Below are positions 54,235 through 63,230 of a DNA stretch of 64,000 nt, one piece after another. Numbering within the stretch: position 1 is the stretch's first letter; each line of letters begins with the position of its first letter. The translations under genes were made by a program, and so were the position numbers. A model generated the notes under the pieces. That model saw nothing but the letters and a program-made list of their open reading frames with translations. It ran no database searches and was not told the DNA's origin. The DNA is from Bombyx mori (taxonomy: Eukaryota; Arthropoda; Insecta; Lepidoptera; Bombycidae), in assembly GCF_030269925.1 (NCBI RefSeq), contig NC_085120.1:10195501-10259500 (forward strand). The letters are read 5' to 3'.

Positions 54235-54634
54235 GCCTTGTTCGGACTAGGCGAGTATTTTAGTAGCTAAATTTGTCTGAGCACCAAAAATTTAGTCGAG
54301 TAGGTTTCTAAATAACTAGCGACCCGCCCTCGCTTCGCTTCGGAAACATTAAAACACACATGAAACCAAAAAATAAAAATTAAAATTAAAAAAGTAGCCT
54401 ATGTTCATCAGGGACAATGTCGGCTTCTAATGGAAAAAGAATTTTTCAAATCGGTCCAGTAGTTTCGGAGCCTATTCGAAACAAACAAACAAACAAATCT
54501 TTCCTCTTTATAATATTAGTATAGATTTAGTCAAGTCAATCCATTTTGTTCTATTTTTTCGGGCGAGTAGCGAGTAGTTTAGCCACTAAATTACTCGGTA
54601 CTCGACTAAAATACTCGCCCAGTCCGAACAAGGC
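54235..54634. mobile_element. MITE with TTAAA flanks, split by a Helitron
   Basis: GCCTTGTTCGGACTAGGCGA at the left end is mirrored at 54603-54634 (TACTCGCCCAGTCCGAACA, AGGC). TTAAA lies on both sides (54230-54234 and 54635-54639). After removal of 54316-54525 the element is 190 bp. It is non-autonomous; the superfamily is uncertain, and a TTAA-type target would fit piggyBac-like or related transposition. Confidence 0.7.
54316..54525 (-). mobile_element. Short Helitron inserted in the MITE
   Basis: The minus strand starts TCTATACTAATATTATAAAG after an A, like Hel-1, and ends AAGCGAGGGCGGGTCGCTAG before a T, like Hel-4 at 39307. It is 210 bp with A|T flanks, consistent with a deletion derivative or mosaic of two Helitron subfamilies. 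Confidence 0.75.
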
Positions 54635-54846
54635 TTAAAGGTTGCGTCTTATTCGTGAATCCATATACGCTTCAAAGCCTACATTATTTTAAAGTATCTC
54701 ATGCCTACTGAGTCATAGAATAGACTGAGGATTTCTGATGGTGCTTAATGGTGTTTGATAACTCTGTTTGATAAGAGGCTCCGATCTGCCGATAGAAATT
54801 TACGGCATATTAACAAGTCCTCACATTTGAGTACTATAATAAAATA

Positions 54847-55142
54847 TAGTAATCCCGCGCATAACACGATAAATTGGTTCCGCGTTATATGAAACGCGTT
54901 GTAGGTGTATTCTCTAATAAAGCATTGTATGACGCGTTATATATAAAAGTAATATATGTATATACAGATAAAATACAATATAACCAATATTTTTACAATA
55001 CAAAAACTAGGAACAAACAAACTTAATAAATTAATTTTATTTTAATTTAGAACAACACAATGCGCAAAATTACGCGAAATTACTATATACTATACTGTAC
55101 TGTATTATAAATTTCACAGCATGTACAGAAATATTTTACGGG
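54847..55142. mobile_element. pogo-like MITE, left part (copy 2, interrupted)
   Basis: TAGTAATCCCGCGCATAACA, GGTTCCGCGTTATATG and AACGCGTTGTAGG match the right end (inverted) of the element at 47477-47815. TA precedes it. The element continues after a family A insertion at 55373. Confidence 0.65.
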
Positions 55143-55372
55143 TGATAGGACCTCTTGTGAGTCCGCGTGTAGGTACCACCACCCTACCTATTTCTGCCGT
55201 GGAGCAGTAATGCGTTTCGGTTTGAAGGGTGGGGCAGCCGTTGTAACTATACTGAACCTTGAGAACTTATATCTCAAGGTAAGTGGCGAATATACGTCGT
55301 AGATGTCTATGGGCTCCAGTAACCACTTAACACCAGGTAGGCTGTGAGCTCGTCCACCCATATAAGTAATAA
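55143..55372 (+). mobile_element. Family A SINE 3' module inserted in pogo-like MITE
   Basis: It runs from GTGATAGGACCTCTTGTGAG to CCCATATAAGTAATAAATA. MITE sequence lies on both sides (54847-55142 and 55373-55467). A 128-codon antisense frame covering it is not a gene. Confidence 0.82.
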
Positions 55373-55467
55373 ATATATATAACGTGTGAAATCCCCACGT
55401 TATATGGGGGAATATCCGGGTTATATGATCACCCGCAATCGCATAATATGAAAATGCTTTATTACAG
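55373..55467. mobile_element. pogo-like MITE, right part
   Basis: AACGTGTGAAATCCCCACG, TTATATGGGGGAATATCC and TATGAAAATGC correspond to the inverted left half of 47477-47815. It ends near ATTACAG followed by TA. Confidence 0.55.
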
Positions 55468-55490
55468 TATATCTCCATTGTTAAATGGTA

Positions 55491-55905
55491 TCTATATATT
55501 AATACGTAAAGCAAAAACTTTGTATCCCTTTTTACGAAAATTGCGTGGACGGAGGAGTATGAAATTTTCCGCACTTATAGAGAATATAGAGAAGTGCACA
55601 ATGCTAATATTTTTTTTAAATTATGCATAAAAGATACATTAAATCAATAAAGAAAACATTACGCACACTGCATACCATGTATTTGACGCACACACGCATG
55701 CATACTATTTATTGTCAAACTTTTGTTTTTGACGTCTGTTGTCAAATTGAGAATAAATTAAATATTGTTTGCCTTTGTTAATATTTTTATAGTGTTGTCT
55801 TGGGGAAATTTGTGATTATAGAAGTATAAAATACAATCATAATAGTGTACAAACTTACAATTCCAATTAATTATAGTCGAATTTCGAATACTGCGGGACC
55901 TCTAG
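55491..55905 (+). mobile_element. Non-autonomous Helitron, family Hel-2
   Basis: It starts TCTATATATTAATACGTAAA after an A and ends ACTGCGGGACCTCTAG before a T. It is colinear with 2467-2887 over its length. It contains TTTTACGAAAATTGCG and TTGTCAAATTGAGAATAAAT. Insertion left no target duplication, as expected of Helitrons. Confidence 0.78.
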
Positions 55906-56284
55906 TTTCCATTAATTGTTCTCTGCTAGCTTGTCTGTCAGCATGAACCAACAAAGCATTATCAAGTTCATTGCTTTTATAGATTTCATTTGCTCTCTGT
56001 CTCGGCACACTTGTGAAGGTGACTGACGCAAATAAGAAATTCTTTTTTTTTTTTTTTCGTATTTTTCTTAAGATTCAAAATTGATTTATTTGATTTAGTA
56101 ACACGTATTTATCTAAGGCCGTTCTGGTAGTGTTGACATAAACGTTAGAAATAATAAAAAACCTGTAACGAGTTTTATTGCGAAGGATTTGTTTTAGCCA
56201 AAAAACACGTTTGGATGAAACGTTTCATTCGAGTATTATCGACGAACCAGTCCATAGACATAGACCACCGAGTCTCACGTCCTT
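55906..56284. other. Unassigned sequence with T-run at 56044-56058
   Basis: No gene recognised. Confidence 0.35.
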
Positions 56285-56777
56285 ACGGATTTGTCAGATC
56301 CAATAACCTTTGCATTAGACTCCTTCAGCTCTAACACTAAGAGCAAGCTTTTTGCAAGGTTTGGAACCTCTGGGTCTGCGGAGGGACTTCGGTTCCCTCT
56401 GTATTTTGTACCGTTTGTTCCATGGGGAGTGCTCTGAGGAATTATTCGAGATGATACCGGCATCTCGTTTTTACCATCGCACCGCCCGCCACCGGAGTAG
56501 AATTCATCCATACTACCTGGAGCCACTGCGGTCATCCACAGTGCGTTTCCAGAGATCTTTTTTGCCACTTACCATCCGGCTATGGAATGAGCTCCCCTCC
56601 ACGGTGTTTCCCGAGCGCTATGACATGTCCTTCTTCAAACGAGGCTTGTGGAGAGTATTAAGCGGTAGGCAGCGGCTTGGCTCTGCCCTTGGCATTGCTG
56701 AAGTCCATGGGCGACGGTAACCACTCACCATCAGGTGGGCCGTATGCTCGTCTGCCTACAAGGGCAATAAAAAAAAA
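56285..56777 (+). mobile_element. Family D LINE, C-terminal ORF2 region and 3' end
   Basis: The frame at 56352-56720 reads LEPLGLRRDFGSLCILYRLF, then FYHRTARHRSRIHP, LRSSTVRFQRSFLP and IRLWNELPSTVFPERYDM. This is the typical C-terminal domain of insect CR1/Jockey-like LINE ORF2 proteins, downstream of the polymerase motifs. The ATG is internal to the original protein. The 3' UTR is short and ends CAAGGGCAATAAAA. It is 5' truncated: endonuclease and polymerase domains are absent. Confidence 0.85.
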
Positions 56778-56784
56778 AAAGCTT

Positions 56785-57070
56785 AGGGACCCCGGTAACC
56801 GTACTCGTCGAACTCGACAAAGAGTTCGACGTGCAATCTAACCCATGAATCAACTCGCTGAGTTTCTCGCCGATTTCTTAGCGGGGCGCGATTCCGAACC
56901 GGTAGCAGAATCATTCGCGAAGCAGCTGCTCTTGAGTTGTTAGGTATCCTTCCGAGGCGCTCGGGCAGCTGTTAGCAAATCCCACCCCTCCTGGCTAAGC
57001 CTTTTCTCGCCCACCTGTCCTGATGAAACTGGAAAGGGCTCCAGGCCACCAGTAATCCTTCAGTCTAAAA
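56785..57070 (+). repeat. Diverged relative of family B (subfamily B2)
   Basis: It keeps the outline of family B (CTCGTCGAACTCGACAAAG, CGCTGAGTTTCTCGCCG, GGGGCGCGATTCCGAACCGG, GCGAAGCAGCTGCTCTTG). The 3' part is different: CTCGGGCAGCTGTTAGC, CCACCCCTCCTGGCTAAGCC and GGCTCCAGGCCACCAGTAAT, then an A-run. Colinearity with an A-rich end suggests a distinct retroposon subfamily. Confidence 0.65.
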
Positions 57071-57074
57071 AAAA

Positions 57075-57278
57075 ACAACACACAGTTTCTCGCCGAATCT
57101 TCTCAAGGGATCGCGTTTCTGATAAGGTGGTAGATTGCGCGCAGCACTGCTCTTGCTAGGGCCATTGTCAGCAAGCTCTCTCATAATGAACCCGTGAGCT
57201 CACCTACCCATCTGTGAGTAGCTGGAATAACACCTTATGCTACCATCAATTATATATATGTAATAGAAAAAAAAAACT
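57075..57278 (+). repeat. Family B retroposon, 3' two-thirds
   Basis: CAGTTTCTCGCCGAATCTTC, GATAAGGTGGTAGATTGCG, GCACTGCTCTTGCTAGGGCC and CGTGAGCTCACC in order, with an A-run at 57269-57278. Confidence 0.75.
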
Positions 57279-57399
57279 TTTTGGAAAATTACAAAGTGGT
57301 AACCAGACTCTCATCCCATACGAAATACCTCGCAAATTTTTTAGATTTAATAAAAAAAATCATAATTACTACTTTCAAGGTCATCAATGTTAGCAAAAA

Positions 57400-57639
57400 C
57401 CATCGCACGTACCATCCGGCTTTAGAATGAGCTTCCCTCCACGGTGTTTCCCGAGCGCTATGACATATCCGTCTTCAAACGAAGCTTGTGGAGAGTACTT
57501 AATTGAGAGAATGGAGAGAATTGTAGGCAGCGGCTTAACTCTGTCCCTGGCATTGCTGAAGTCCATGGGCGACGGTAACCACTCACAATCAGGTGGACCG
57601 TATGTTCGTCTGCCTACAAGTACAAGGGCAATAAAAAAA
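57400..57639 (+). mobile_element. Family D LINE 3' end, with small insertions
   Basis: It matches 56560-56777: CACGTACCATCCGGCTTTAG, CACGGTGTTTCCCGAGCGC and GAAGTCCATGGGCGACGG. An ~20 bp insertion (GAGAGAATGGAGAGAATTG) interrupts the family D sequence after GTGGAGAGTACTTAA, and CAAGTA is duplicated before CAAGGGCAATAAAA. Confidence 0.8.
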
Positions 57640-57989
57640 AACAAATGCCTAATGAATTCGTTTGCAATCATATTCACTAAAAGCCCAGTTGTGAATGCCA
57701 GAAGTCAAGTAATTATAGACTTTTTACCACCAAAGCCATAAACGAGTTTTTTAAGTGTCTATATACATTTAAATTACCCTTAAATTTAATGTTACCGGTG
57801 AGCAAATCATCGGCACGCATGCTACATTTACATCGGCCCAGCGAGTCGTAATACCTGGTCAGTGCTGGCTGGCTAACTGAATAAACATTTTATGTGCCAA
57901 CACTCTCAGATAACCTCGGATTGACTAAAGCGCCCGGCTCATTTGCCTCTAATGTAGTCATGAACAAAGCAAGACCAACCAAATATGCT
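57640..57989. other. Unassigned sequence
   Basis: Nothing recognised; includes the terminus of an incidental 104-codon frame. Confidence 0.35.
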
Positions 57990-58188
57990 CTTTTTTTTTC
58001 TTTTTCCTACCTATGCTGATAGCCTTGAGAGGCTATTTCAGCTTCACCCTAACGTTTGTAGGTGAGCTCGCGGGGCTCAACCGGAGAGTTGCTAACACTG
58101 ACCCTAGCAAGAGCAGTGCTTCGCTGAATCTACCACCGGATCGGAAACGCGACCCACTGAGAAGATTCGGCGAGAAACTCAGTGGGCA
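57990..58188 (-). repeat. Family B retroposon, 5' truncated
   Basis: A T-run, CCTACCTATGCTGATAGCC, GAGGCTATTTCAGCTTCACC, GTGCTTCGCTGAATCTACC and GAGAAACTCAGTGGGC on the plus strand. Close to the family reference. Confidence 0.87.
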
Positions 58189-58269
58189 ATTTGCTCATCA
58201 CTATTCTAGTGCAAGTGAAATCTTTCAGCATTAGCTACTGGTAAATTTCAAAAGCGTCTCTGAAGGTAC

Positions 58270-58470
58270 ACTAACCCACTAAATTTCTCGTCGAATTTTA
58301 TCACTGTGTAGTGTTTCCGATCCATTGGTAGCTTCTGCGAAGCACTGCTCTTGCTAGGGCTAGTTTTAGTAAATTATTTCTTCTTGAACCCCATGATCTG
58401 GTCCATCAGTCATTGTGAAACCAGAATGACCTCTCGAGGCTACTGGCAGGTAGATAGGCAGAGAAAGTAA
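58270..58470 (+). repeat. Family B retroposon, decayed, opposite to its neighbour
   Basis: ACCCACTAAATTTCTCGTCG, TTTCCGATCCATTGGTAGC, GCGAAGCACTGCTCTTGC and GACCTCTCGAGGCTACTGGC, ending GGCAGAGAAAG. It faces the copy at 57990-58188, so the two form a loose inverted pair. Confidence 0.72.
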
Positions 58471-58678
58471 CACTATGCACCAGAGCTCGTAGTGTATGAT
58501 ATTTGTATTTGAGGGATCGCTCATCCTCTTCTAACTAGATTAGGGATCTCTCCCGGCATCTCCGAAAAAAGTTATCAGACTGACACATCAATACAAAATT
58601 TGTCAAAGATAAACTCTTGGATATTCATCAACTAGGTAGTTTCAATTCTGAAATTTTTGTTTACTGTGGTTACTGAGA
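58471..58678. other. Unassigned sequence
   Basis: Nothing recognised. Confidence 0.35.
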
Positions 58679-59045
58679 CGACATTCCGATTTTTTTTTTT
58701 TTTATAACAACTAGGAGGCAAACGAGCAAGACAGGTCACCTGATGGTAAGTGATTCACCGCCGCCCATGGTCACCAGCGACGCCAGTGCGTTGCCTACCC
58801 TTCAGGTAAAAATATGCTCTTTTCTTGAATAACCCAATGTCGCAGTTGTTGGGGAAGACCGCTGATGGCAACGAATTCCAGAGATTTTCTGTGCGTGGCA
58901 GAAAACTGTTTTTGAAACGCATTGTAGTGGAACGCCAACCATCCAGATGGTGCGAATGATAGTTCCGGCGAGACGATCTATTGTAAATGATGTGTTCGAT
59001 TATTTGACAAATTTCGTTGGCGGCCACTTGAACGTTATAGAGCAA
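58679..59045 (-). mobile_element. LINE C-terminal region and 3' end related to family D
   Basis: The minus-strand frame reads YNRSSRRNYHSHHLDGWRST, MRFKNSFLPRTENLWNSLP, SAVFPNNCDIGLFKKRAY and LKGRQRTG. This is the same HHLxxWRST...RFxxSFLPRT..LWNxLPSAVFP block as in CR1/Jockey-like LINEs. The poly(A) is the T-run at 58690-58703. The frame is open to the 3' end but is 5' truncated. Confidence 0.8.
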
Positions 59046-59259
59046 GTGCCTAATAAAAAAAAACACTTTCATTGTTATAATATGACGCAAAACAAAGTAA
59101 CACAAGCCACAAACCAATCGCGTATATCATGTGAATTGTAATAGAATTGTGACGGGTAGCCATCATACAACAAAAGATATTTGACAGATGCCTGAATCTC
59201 GCTTACGACAATTTCAGGATAAGCTTGCATATATACAAGTTCCGAACAACAACGTTCGT
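59046..59259. other. Unassigned sequence
   Basis: Spacer; nothing recognised. Confidence 0.35.
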
Positions 59260-59562
59260 CCTCCCAATCCACTAAGGGGCTTGTAGGTACCTCAAGCACC
59301 GGTCATCATCCTCGTCGAACCCATCGCTTGCGACGAAGGGCTCGACGAGTAAATTAACCCACAGACACAGCCCACTGAGTTTCTCGCCGGATCTTCTCAG
59401 TGGGTCGCGTTTCCGATCCGGTGGTAGATTCTGCGAAGCACGGCTCTTGCTAGGGTTCGTGTTAGCAACGTCATTAGGTTTGAGCCCCGTGATCTCACCT
59501 ACTAGTTAAGGCGACGCTGATATAGCCTCTCAAGGCTATCAGCTTAGGTGGGGAAAAAAAAA
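59260..59562 (+). mobile_element. Family B retroposon, full length with probable target-site duplication
   Basis: It starts CCTCCCAATCCACTAAGGG and ends ATCAGCTTAGGTGGGGAAAA. AACGTTCG on the left (59251-59258) and AACATTCG on the right (59564-59571) differ by one CpG-type change. Its extent equals that of 30531-30834. Confidence 0.9.
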
Positions 59563-59571
59563 GAACATTCG

Positions 59572-60018
59572 AAGCGTCGGTTTACTGAGCAATATCACTC
59601 GGTCGGTGGACGATCTTCCCTTTGTCGTTAATCCACAGAATCATTATTTACGATACGTATATATTTTGTTTTGTATCATTAAGATACCGTTAATATATTC
59701 TCATGTTAGATCGAAATTTAATCAAAACCCCCTAAATATATTCGAATAATTCAATTATTAATTCAGTAACAACCTCTGCTGGAATACCAGGCGCGCATAA
59801 CAGACGAGAGTTAGTACAATTCCCCAAACAATTCATTAGCTGTAACAAGTTTAAGTAAGTTACAGTTTATGTGTTGACTGTACGTGTTAGACTGGCCTCG
59901 AGCGAGGTCGTGTTTACGTAGCTTTATCATTGGGCTCGGTTGGGGACAAATGAGACTTTCGGAGATCCTAATTTTACCTACATAATAATATGTTTCCTAA
60001 AAAGATAATATAGGCTAC
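59572..60018. other. AT-rich unassigned sequence
   Basis: Nothing recognised. Confidence 0.4.
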
Positions 60019-60229
60019 TATATAGGCGTACTCTTGCCCGCTTCGCTGGGCATTTAAAATTAACATTATTACTATTAAGGGAGTCCAAAACTCATATAAA
60101 TATTAGCCTATCCATGAAGTAAACGTATTTCCTACATGGATATCAAGTTTCAAGTCAATCGGATGCATGGTTCAGTAGTTATAATGGAACATCCGTAAAA
60201 ACCACTGTAGATTTATATATTAGTATAGA
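60019..60229 (-). mobile_element. Non-autonomous Helitron-like element, family Hel-3
   Basis: The minus strand starts TCTATACTAATATATAAATC after an A and contains CCACTGTAGATTT (plus strand) and GCCCAGCGAAGCGGGC. It matches 31316-31541 in reverse orientation. The exact 3' end is unclear. Confidence 0.65.
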
Positions 60230-60450
60230 TGTTAGTAAAATGTCACGAACTGAACTTCAATTTCGTTCGCCTTTACCGCGAAACTGTCAGTGTCATACGT
60301 TTCTCTATATAGAGTAGATAAATCCTTATACGATACGAGTACAATTGAGATTTCGTCCCCATAAGTACGTCACCATTCATTGCATTCACTGATGACTTCA
60401 CTAAAAAATGAAACACGATCTTGAATAACATAGATTAAGAGAGATGTCTT
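60230..60450. other. Unassigned sequence
   Basis: Nothing recognised. Confidence 0.35.
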
Positions 60451-60864
60451 TTTTATTGCGTTAATGTGTGGACGAGCTCACAGCCCATCTGGTCTTAGAT
60501 GTCGACCGGAACCCATAGACACACCTTGAGATATGAGTTCTAACGTCTCGGTATAGTTGCAATGGCTGACCCACCCTTCAAACTGAAACGCATTACTGCT
60601 TCACGGCTCAGATAGGCAGGGTAGTGGTACCTATCCGTGCGGACTCGCAAGAGGTTCTACCACCAGTAATTACGCAAATCACAATTTTGCGGGTTTGATT
60701 TTTATTACACGACTTTATTCCTTCACCGTGGAACTCAATTGTGAACATTTGCTAAGTACGTATGTATTTCATTAGAAAAATTGGTACCCGCCTGCGGGAT
60801 TCGAATACCGGTGCATCGTAGATACGAATGCACCGGACGTCTTATCCTTTAGACCACGGCGACT
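60451..60864 (-). mobile_element. Family A SINE, full length
   Basis: On the minus strand: GTCGCCGTGGTCTAAAGGAT (A box), CACCGGTATTCGAATCCCG (B box), GGGTACCAATTTTTCTAATG, CAAACCCGCAAAATTGTG and the 3' module. About 25 bases of the module are deleted near 60522. With 26684-27121 it is the second copy containing head and tail in one piece. Confidence 0.9.
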
Positions 60865-60896
60865 TATATTATCTATAGATACCGGATGCACCTTAC

Positions 60897-61115
60897 CTAC
60901 TACTAGGGCGTATTGTGAGCTCGCACGTGTAGGTACCTCCAATGCCTATTTCTGCCGTGCAGTAGTAATATTTTCCGGCTTGTGATGTGGTTGAATTGCG
61001 GAATACAATTGAGATTTCGATTACCAATGGCGGGCGGTGACATTGACGTAGTGAACTGTAAGCACTCTTGTTTCCGCCAATACCATTTGGCCCGTGATTT
61101 CGCACACCTATGTAA
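60897..61115 (+). repeat. Family A 3' module, old decayed copy
   Basis: ACTACTAGGGCGTATTGTGAG, GTGTAGGTACCTCC, GCCTATTTCTGCCGTGCAG and CACACCTATGTAATCTAAA follow the module order with deletions. It lies just upstream of, and opposite to, the full-length copy. Confidence 0.6.
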
Positions 61116-62998
61116 TCTAAATATATAAAAGTCGATTAGAGAGAGAGTATTCCTTATTATACACAAAACCAATAATGCAAAATATTAAATACAATAAGCG
61201 GTTTTAACGCTAAGAGCGTGCTCTTCCAGAATATCATCAGATGGAGAAGAATCACTTTAGGAAACAAATTACATTACATATACATTTATATATTTATAAA
61301 TATGAAGAATGTTATAATAAAGTCGATGTGTGTATATTCTCTATGGAGTCCGAAGCGGTTGGACTGATTTTGATTAAATTTGTAGGAAACCTTCAATAGG
61401 ATTTGCATAGCGGGTGATTCTATTTGGCTGTGACTGGATTAAAGTCAAATCTAAAAGCGGCTAGCAAAGCAACCTTGGTTTGATAAGTAAAAGACAAAAG
61501 GCATCATCTTTGTAACCATTCAGAGTCTAGACACTAAACGAAATTCAAATCATTCGATTTTCTAATTTTCGACAAAATCGATTCGTATTAAAATGAATAA
61601 TAATAGACGTTCGTGACTCAAGCCTGTTTAGCCGAACGGTCTCCGCGAAGCCAAAGTAATCCTTTGAGGGCAAAAAATTTCAAGGAACCCACCCACAGGT
61701 AGCTGACGCACTCCCAGGTAAAAATCATAAACATAAATAAATTATCCCGCCAAATAACCTTGAACATTTCGGTTTCGGGCTCCTTTCGAATTTCGTTTCG
61801 TTATAATTAGTTTTAGATGAATGAACAACGTGGCGAACACCTGACGTGCCAAACTAAAAGTTTTCGAGTCAAAACTCACAACGGTGATCGGAGTTTTACG
61901 TGTGGCCCTCCCCAGCTTCGTGTGGAAACTTTCGAAATGGCATTTCGTTTGAAATTTAGCGAGGTAATTCTTTTTTAAGACCGGTACTCATATGGCCTAT
62001 AAACTTCGATTTTGGCCTTACAATGTCAACACAAAGCCAAGGCGTTGCAAATTTAAACGCATGTCCTCAATATAGTATGTGCCATTCGCTCGGGGAAGTC
62101 TAAAATTATTCTCCAAAATTAAAAAAAAAACCTCGCTCTCATTAATTCTAAAGCGTCATCAAAAATGTCTTGTAAATGAATAACAAAATTCACTTACCGA
62201 GAAATGAAACGATTTTCTGTCGTAACGAAAAACAGCTAGGAGCAGTTACGCAGAAGTGCTTTTGCCTCTCATTTGGCAGTCCATTATCGGGGTCCCCAGT
62301 TTCGTCCCGAGACCGCCGGCCTAATTATTAAACCGCCTTCGCGATTAATATCGCTTTGATTCTTAGTAAAAGCAATTGTATAACTCTAGTTTTATGTACA
62401 AAAACATGATTTTTATCTGCTCTAACTATTCTTCTGTTTACGAGTAATATTAGTACCGGTTGCTGTCATTTAAACCGCTTATTCACATAAAATAATTTAA
62501 TGCGCAAATTTATTCGTGTATTAAATATGAACAAGGACGCACCTCGTAGTATTTCAGCAGAATTTGACTATCTGCGAATAGTTTAAGGAGTCACACCCAG
62601 AGAAGGTTTTTTATTTTTAGGCATTAGTGTGGTTTATTTGGAATTTTCACCTTAGGCGGATAGTCGAGATCATAGTTAATCTGGTGTTATAAGAGACCAT
62701 AAACACTGCAAGATGTCACCATCTGTCTATCTTAGGCAGTTTAGGTTGAAGACTTAATTGCATAACCTATATACTTTTTGACTGGAAAGCGCAATAATAA
62801 TTGTTCCGGAAGTCAAATAGTAGATCTTGGTACCTACTATTACGTGCGGGCTTAGAGCATTCTCAACCATCAGTACTCAAGATATTCAAGTCGAGGAAGC
62901 TAAATATGAATATAAGGTAGACATTCTCCTGTTACGGACAGGCATTCGAAGCTGATCAATAGTCGGAGAGTATCTTGCCTTAAATAATTATTATTATT
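61116..62998. other. 1.9 kb, nearly repeat-free, no gene recognised
   Basis: A possible dispersed-repeat fragment lies at 61318-61440 (TGTGTATATTCTCTATGGAG, GGTTGGACTGATTTTGATT). Otherwise I see no shared blocks and no open frame above 60 codons. Confidence 0.4.
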
Positions 62999-63206
62999 TT
63001 TTTGCGCCGGGGGCCGAACCTCCTACGAGATCCCCGCGCCCAGGTATTTGGGACTGGTACGCAACTGGGTCCCAAGGATGTTTCAGGACCTTACCCATTA
63101 AACGACTCCCCTGTACTCTTCGCTCAAGCGTCCGACCCCTCCGAAGTCAGAACCCGGATGACGTAAGGGAGTTACCGCGGTCAACACTACAACCAGACGA
63201 AATAAA
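62999..63206 (-). mobile_element. GC-rich retroelement fragment, probably LINE 3' region
   Basis: On the minus strand a frame encodes TAVTPLRHPGSDFGGVGRLS, then EEYRGVV and a stop. It is followed by non-coding CCCAAATACCTGGGCGCGG, CTCGTAGGAGG and CCCCGGCGC into an A/TAA-rich tail (63000 leftward). Short coding end, GC-rich 3' UTR and A-rich tail suggest a non-LTR element; the family is not identified. Confidence 0.5.
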
Positions 63207-63230
63207 TTTTTTTTTTTTTTTTTTTTTCAA
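63207..63230. repeat. Poly(T) tract
   Basis: About 20 consecutive T immediately after the GC-rich fragment. Confidence 0.85.

Noticed and set aside
55188..55574. 128-codon minus-strand frame as a protein
   Set aside because: It runs through an inserted family A SINE and out into a MITE and a Helitron. Equivalent frames appear in other copies of the SINE (for example 32121-32492).
56352..56720. A host gene encoding a 122-residue protein
   Set aside because: The protein is the C-terminus of a LINE ORF2. The start codon is internal to the original protein and the DNA is repeated at 46201 and 57400.
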